Assembly: GCA_038120095.1 (NCBI GenBank)
Contig: JAYOKZ010000062.1
Location: 1-11,875 of the forward strand
Reading direction: 5' to 3'
From: UBA2589 sp038120095
GTDB taxonomy: Bacteria; Gemmatimonadota; Gemmatimonadetes; Longimicrobiales; Gaopeijiaceae
DNA length: 11,875 nt
Each line of letters starts with the position of its first letter. Position 1 is the first letter of the stretch. Positions 9,061-11,875 of the stretch are shown one piece after another. The notes beneath the pieces were generated by a model, which was not told the DNA's origin, ran no database searches, and saw nothing but the letters and a program-made list of their open reading frames with translations. Position numbers and translations under genes: made by a program.

Positions 9061-11306
9061 GCCGCCGCGGCCGTAGGAGTGGTGCGGGGCGGGGGCACGG
9101 CAGACGACCGGCGCGAGGCCGATCGACCGATCGTGGTGTCAATGCGAACCGGGGGTATGAGACTCGCTCCACCTGGCGTGAACTGGAGGCCAGGGTCATC
9201 GACACGCTCGAGGGTGGAGATCAACGAGCACTCAGAGCGGCAGACCTGTCCCGCGAGTTGTCCATACCGATCGAGGAGCACGCGGCGTTCAAGGGGCTCC
9301 TCATCGACATGCAGCATCGGGGCCTGATCGACCGGGTTCGCGGGCACCGGTTCGCGGTGTCCCGCAGGCGGGAGCTTCTTACCGGTCCGGTCGCAGTCAC
9401 GCGTGATGGACACGGGTTTGTTCGGGCCGACGATGGGGGGTCGGACGTCTATGTCTCCGCGCACCGCCTTGACTCGGCACTCGACGGTGACACCGTGGTC
9501 GTGCGGGTCGAGGGACGACCCCGCGGACGGAACCGGGAGGGATCGGTCGTGCGGGTGCTTGAGCGTGCTCGGGAGTCCGTCGTGGGTACCTTTCACTCGG
9601 GGAGAAAGAGCTCCTTCGTGCGTCCCTTGAACGCCCGAGTGCAGCGGGATGTCGTCGTCTCACCGGTTGACACCGGTGGGGCGAAGGACGGCCAGGTGGT
9701 CGTCGCCCGCATAGATTCGTTCGGCGCGGGCCACTCGAGACTCGTGGGGTCGGTTCAGGAGGTGCTGGGGTATCTCTGGGAATCGGGAGTCGATGTCCTG
9801 GCCGTGGCACATGACCATGGGGTTTCGGTGAGCTTCCCACCGGATCTTCTCACTGAGGCGCGCAGGATCGCTGAAGCGGGCCTCCGAGATCCGGGTCCGG
9901 ACCGGATCGATCGCACGGAACTGCTCGCGGTTACGATCGATCCTGCGGATGCCAAGGACCACGACGATGCACTGTCCATCGAGATCCTCGGCGAAGGGCG
10001 CGTCGAGGTCGGAGTCCACATCGCGGATGTATCACACTTCGTTCGACCGGACGGACCGATCGACGTCGAAGCGGCAGCTCGCGGCACCAGCGTTTATCTC
10101 GTGGACCGAACGGTTCCGATGCTTCCGCCCGTTCTGTCCAATGACGTGTGCTCGTTGAACCCGGGTATCCCGCGCTTCGCACTCTCCGTGTTCCTGACGC
10201 TCGATGGTGACGGAGTCGTTCGGAACCATCGCTACGAGCACACGCTGATCCAGTGTAGAGCGGCCCTGTCCTACGAGCAGGCGCAGGAGGTTCTGGACGG
10301 CAGGGGATCGATCGACTCGGACATCGATGAAGCCCTTCGGACTCTCGACGATCATGCCCGAGCTTTCAGAGCGGGGCGCGCCGAGCGGGGGGCACTCGAC
10401 CTCGATCTGCCGGAGTCGCGGGTGATCCTCGACCCGGAGGGAGTCCCGGTCGATATCCGGCAGCGCGAGCGCACGGCCGCCCACCGACTCATCGAGGAAT
10501 ACATGATCCTCGCGAACGAGGTAGTGGCGACGGACCTGGAGATGAAAGGGCTTCCTGCGTTGTACCGGATTCATGAGCCTCCTGCCCGTGAGAAGGTCGA
10601 ACTTCTGCGGGAAACCCTGGCCCGGTACGGAGTGCAGGTGCCAAGGGGCGAGGGACTCGAGCCCCGACACGTCCAGCAGATTCTCGCGAGCGTTCGCGGG
10701 CGAGACGAGGAGGCCCTGGTGAGCGCACTGGTGCTCCGGTCACTCCGGAAAGCGCGATATGACGCGTCGAACGTCGGCCATTTCGGCCTCGCGTCCGAGG
10801 CCTACGCCCACTTCACATCGCCCATACGACGATATCCGGATCTGGTTGTTCATCGTGTCATCAGTGCGTGTCTGGTCCGTGGCTCGCGGGAAACGCCGTA
10901 TTCTGACGAGGAGGACCTCGCACGACTTGCTGAGCGATGCAGCTCACGAGAGCAGTCAGCTGCTGAGGCGGAGCGCGAGAGCGTGGCTCTCAAGAAAGCC
11001 GAATTCATGGAGCGACACCTGGGAGACGAGTTCACCGGTCGCGTTTCCGGTGTAGCGTCGTTTGGTTTCTTCGTGACACTCGAGGAGTTCTTCGTGGAAG
11101 GCCTCGTGCACGTGAGTGCGATGCGCGACGATTATTATCGACTTGAAGAGCGTCAGCTTGTGCTGGTGGGAGAGCGCGGCGGAAAGACGTTTCGACTCGG
11201 TGACCGCGTGCTCATCCAAGTGGCCCGGGTCGACAAGGAGCTTCGGAAGATCGACTTCACACTTGTTCGCCGAATGTCCAGAAGTCGCACGCCGCCGCGC
11301 GATTGA
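9057..11306 (+). CDS. rnr: Ribonuclease R (3'-5' exoribonuclease, RNB family)
   Basis: A 749-residue RNase R, a processive 3'-5' exonuclease that degrades structured RNA, including defective rRNA, in the cytoplasm. Domains in order: an Arg/Gly-rich tail (1-27), a winged-helix region (about 43-101), two cold-shock domains (about 108-235), the RNB catalytic domain (about 285-610) and an S1 domain (about 657-736). The active site is TIDPADAKDHDDA: Asp295, 301, 303 and 304 match Asp272, 278, 280 and 281 of E. coli RNase R. The conserved HFTSPIRRYPDLVVHR is at 585-600. Length is normal. GTG 9057 is the only start before the winged helix and shares GTGA with the upstream stop. The basic tail lies at the N-terminus, whereas in E. 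coli the basic extension is C-terminal. Confidence 0.97.
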   Translation: MSRRGRRSGAGRGHGRRPARGRSTDRGVNANRGYETRSTWRELEARVIDTLEGGDQRALRAADLSRELSIPIEEHAAFKGLLIDMQHRGLIDRVRGHRFAVSRRRELLTGPVAVTRDGHGFVRADDGGSDVYVSAHRLDSALDGDTVVVRVEGRPRGRNREGSVVRVLERARESVVGTFHSGRKSSFVRPLNARVQRDVVVSPVDTGGAKDGQVVVARIDSFGAGHSRLVGSVQEVLGYLWESGVDVLAVAHDHGVSVSFPPDLLTEARRIAEAGLRDPGPDRIDRTELLAVTIDPADAKDHDDALSIEILGEGRVEVGVHIADVSHFVRPDGPIDVEAAARGTSVYLVDRTVPMLPPVLSNDVCSLNPGIPRFALSVFLTLDGDGVVRNHRYEHTLIQCRAALSYEQAQEVLDGRGSIDSDIDEALRTLDDHARAFRAGRAERGALDLDLPESRVILDPEGVPVDIRQRERTAAHRLIEEYMILANEVVATDLEMKGLPALYRIHEPPAREKVELLRETLARYGVQVPRGEGLEPRHVQQILASVRGRDEEALVSALVLRSLRKARYDASNVGHFGLASEAYAHFTSPIRRYPDLVVHRVISACLVRGSRETPYSDEEDLARLAERCSSREQSAAEAERESVALKKAEFMERHLGDEFTGRVSGVASFGFFVTLEEFFVEGLVHVSAMRDDYYRLEERQLVLVGERGGKTFRLGDRVLIQVARVDKELRKIDFTLVRRMSRSRTPPRD

Positions 11307-11361
11307 CCTTGTCGTAGACGAAAGGTAACGTCCCGAGGTTGCGGTCTCCGATCCGGGAACA
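11307..11361 (+). other. Short intergenic gap after rnr
   Basis: These 55 bp show no convincing terminator and no clear promoter. A weak GGGA lies close before the next ATG. The following gene may therefore be read from the same transcript, or from a promoter I cannot recognise. Confidence 0.4.
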
Positions 11362-11875
11362 ATGGCCTCCGAAAAGACGATTCTCTACTTCGGATCCGCC
11401 GACGGCGTTTCGACCGCGTTTGTTGCAGCCTTCGCGGAGGACCGGGGACTTCGACTGGAGATCCTTTCGTCTTCGGACGACGTTCACCTGCTGCTGAACC
11501 GTACGTTCCCGGCTGGCGTGGTTGTGGACGGTGACAACGAGACTCAGGACCTCGTCCGACTGATCCGTGAGTTGAAAGGGGATCCCTTCACGGGCATCGT
11601 GCCGACGGTGGTTCTCCACAGCACCGATGGATCTGCTCGGGCGACGAACTTTCTGGAGGCTGGAGCCGACGACGTAATCCATGCCGGGTGGGATGAAAAA
11701 GAGCGGATCCTGCGCCTCGAGCAGGTCCTGCGTCGGGCCGATCGCGATGTTTCGGTCAATCCCACCACACGGCTGCCGGGCCCGAACCATATTGCCCGGG
11801 ACATGCAGCGGCGCCTCGACGCGGAACAGAAATTCGCCGTATGCTACGCGGACCTGGATCATTTCAAGGAGTTCA
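11362..11875 (+). CDS. Receiver-like / GGDEF-like signalling protein, N-terminal part (truncated by window edge)
   Basis: 171 codons are visible from ATG 11362 with no stop. Residues about 5-125 have the receiver fold pattern: strands TILYFGS, RLEILSS, AGVVVDG and IVPTVVLHS, then the EAGADDVI stretch before the last strand. Asp56 is the candidate phospho-acceptor and Ser87/Thr88 the switch residue. The acidic pair normally after strand 1 is absent (FGSADG) and the usual Lys-Pro near strand 5 is replaced (VIHAGWD), so phosphorylation is doubtful. From about 133, NPTTRLPGPNHIARDM and FAVCYADLDHFKEF match the N-terminal part of GGDEF domains, which make cyclic di-GMP when complete. The GGDEF signature itself lies beyond the window, so enzymatic activity cannot be judged. 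Codon use matches its neighbours. Confidence 0.82.
   Translation, partial: MASEKTILYFGSADGVSTAFVAAFAEDRGLRLEILSSSDDVHLLLNRTFPAGVVVDGDNETQDLVRLIRELKGDPFTGIVPTVVLHSTDGSARATNFLEAGADDVIHAGWDEKERILRLEQVLRRADRDVSVNPTTRLPGPNHIARDMQRRLDAEQKFAVCYADLDHFKEF

Noticed and set aside
11257..11862. A 201-codon minus-strand open frame
   Set aside because: It is antisense to the end of rnr and to the receiver/GGDEF-like gene, whose plus-strand translation has clear family motifs.

Overview
The window carries the 3' part of a bacterial rRNA operon followed by a gene-dense protein-coding block of high GC content. The 16S and 23S sequences are clearly bacterial. The 16S 3' end keeps the CCTCC anti-Shine-Dalgarno. 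A PorV/UPF0164-type outer-membrane protein next to an LPGSGQ-motif membrane protein, in a GC-rich genome, suggests Gemmatimonadota or a nearby FCB-group lineage. That assignment is inference, and a 16S/23S database comparison would settle it.

Region 1 (1-4080, + strand) is the rRNA operon: partial 16S (1-500), a spacer of about 353 nt with no tRNA gene, complete 23S (about 854-3817), a spacer of about 100 nt, 5S (about 3919-4034) and a strong hairpin terminator (4042-4080). The 23S ends are fixed by a perfect 7-nt terminal pairing. The two spacers are complementary to each other over long stretches, as expected for the double-stranded stalk that is cut to release pre-23S rRNA. A boxA-like antitermination element lies in the first spacer.

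Region 2 (4121-6149, - strand) has two genes convergent with the rRNA operon: an FkbM-family methyltransferase and, downstream of it, a class V PLP-dependent aminotransferase of the alanine-glyoxylate aminotransferase type. A 106-bp gap containing a perfect hairpin separates them, so they may not form one operon.

Region 3 (6196-11306, + strand) is a tightly packed cluster divergent from the methyltransferase: era (ribosome-assembly GTPase), a PorV-like outer-membrane protein, an unrecognised LPGSGQ-motif membrane protein, and rnr (RNase R). Each gene overlaps the next by 4 to 14 bp, or nearly touches it, so co-transcription and translational coupling are likely. The cluster joins two rRNA-maturation or turnover factors to two envelope proteins of unknown role, right beside an rRNA operon.

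Region 4 (11362-11875, + strand) is the start of a gene cut by the window edge. It encodes a receiver-like domain lacking several usual phosphorylation residues, followed by the beginning of a GGDEF-like domain.

I found no CRISPR array, insertion sequence, phage gene, tRNA or obvious horizontally acquired island. Most of the window is conserved housekeeping sequence. The less familiar parts are the envelope pair inside the era-rnr cluster, the degenerate receiver protein and the inter-spacer RNA structure.
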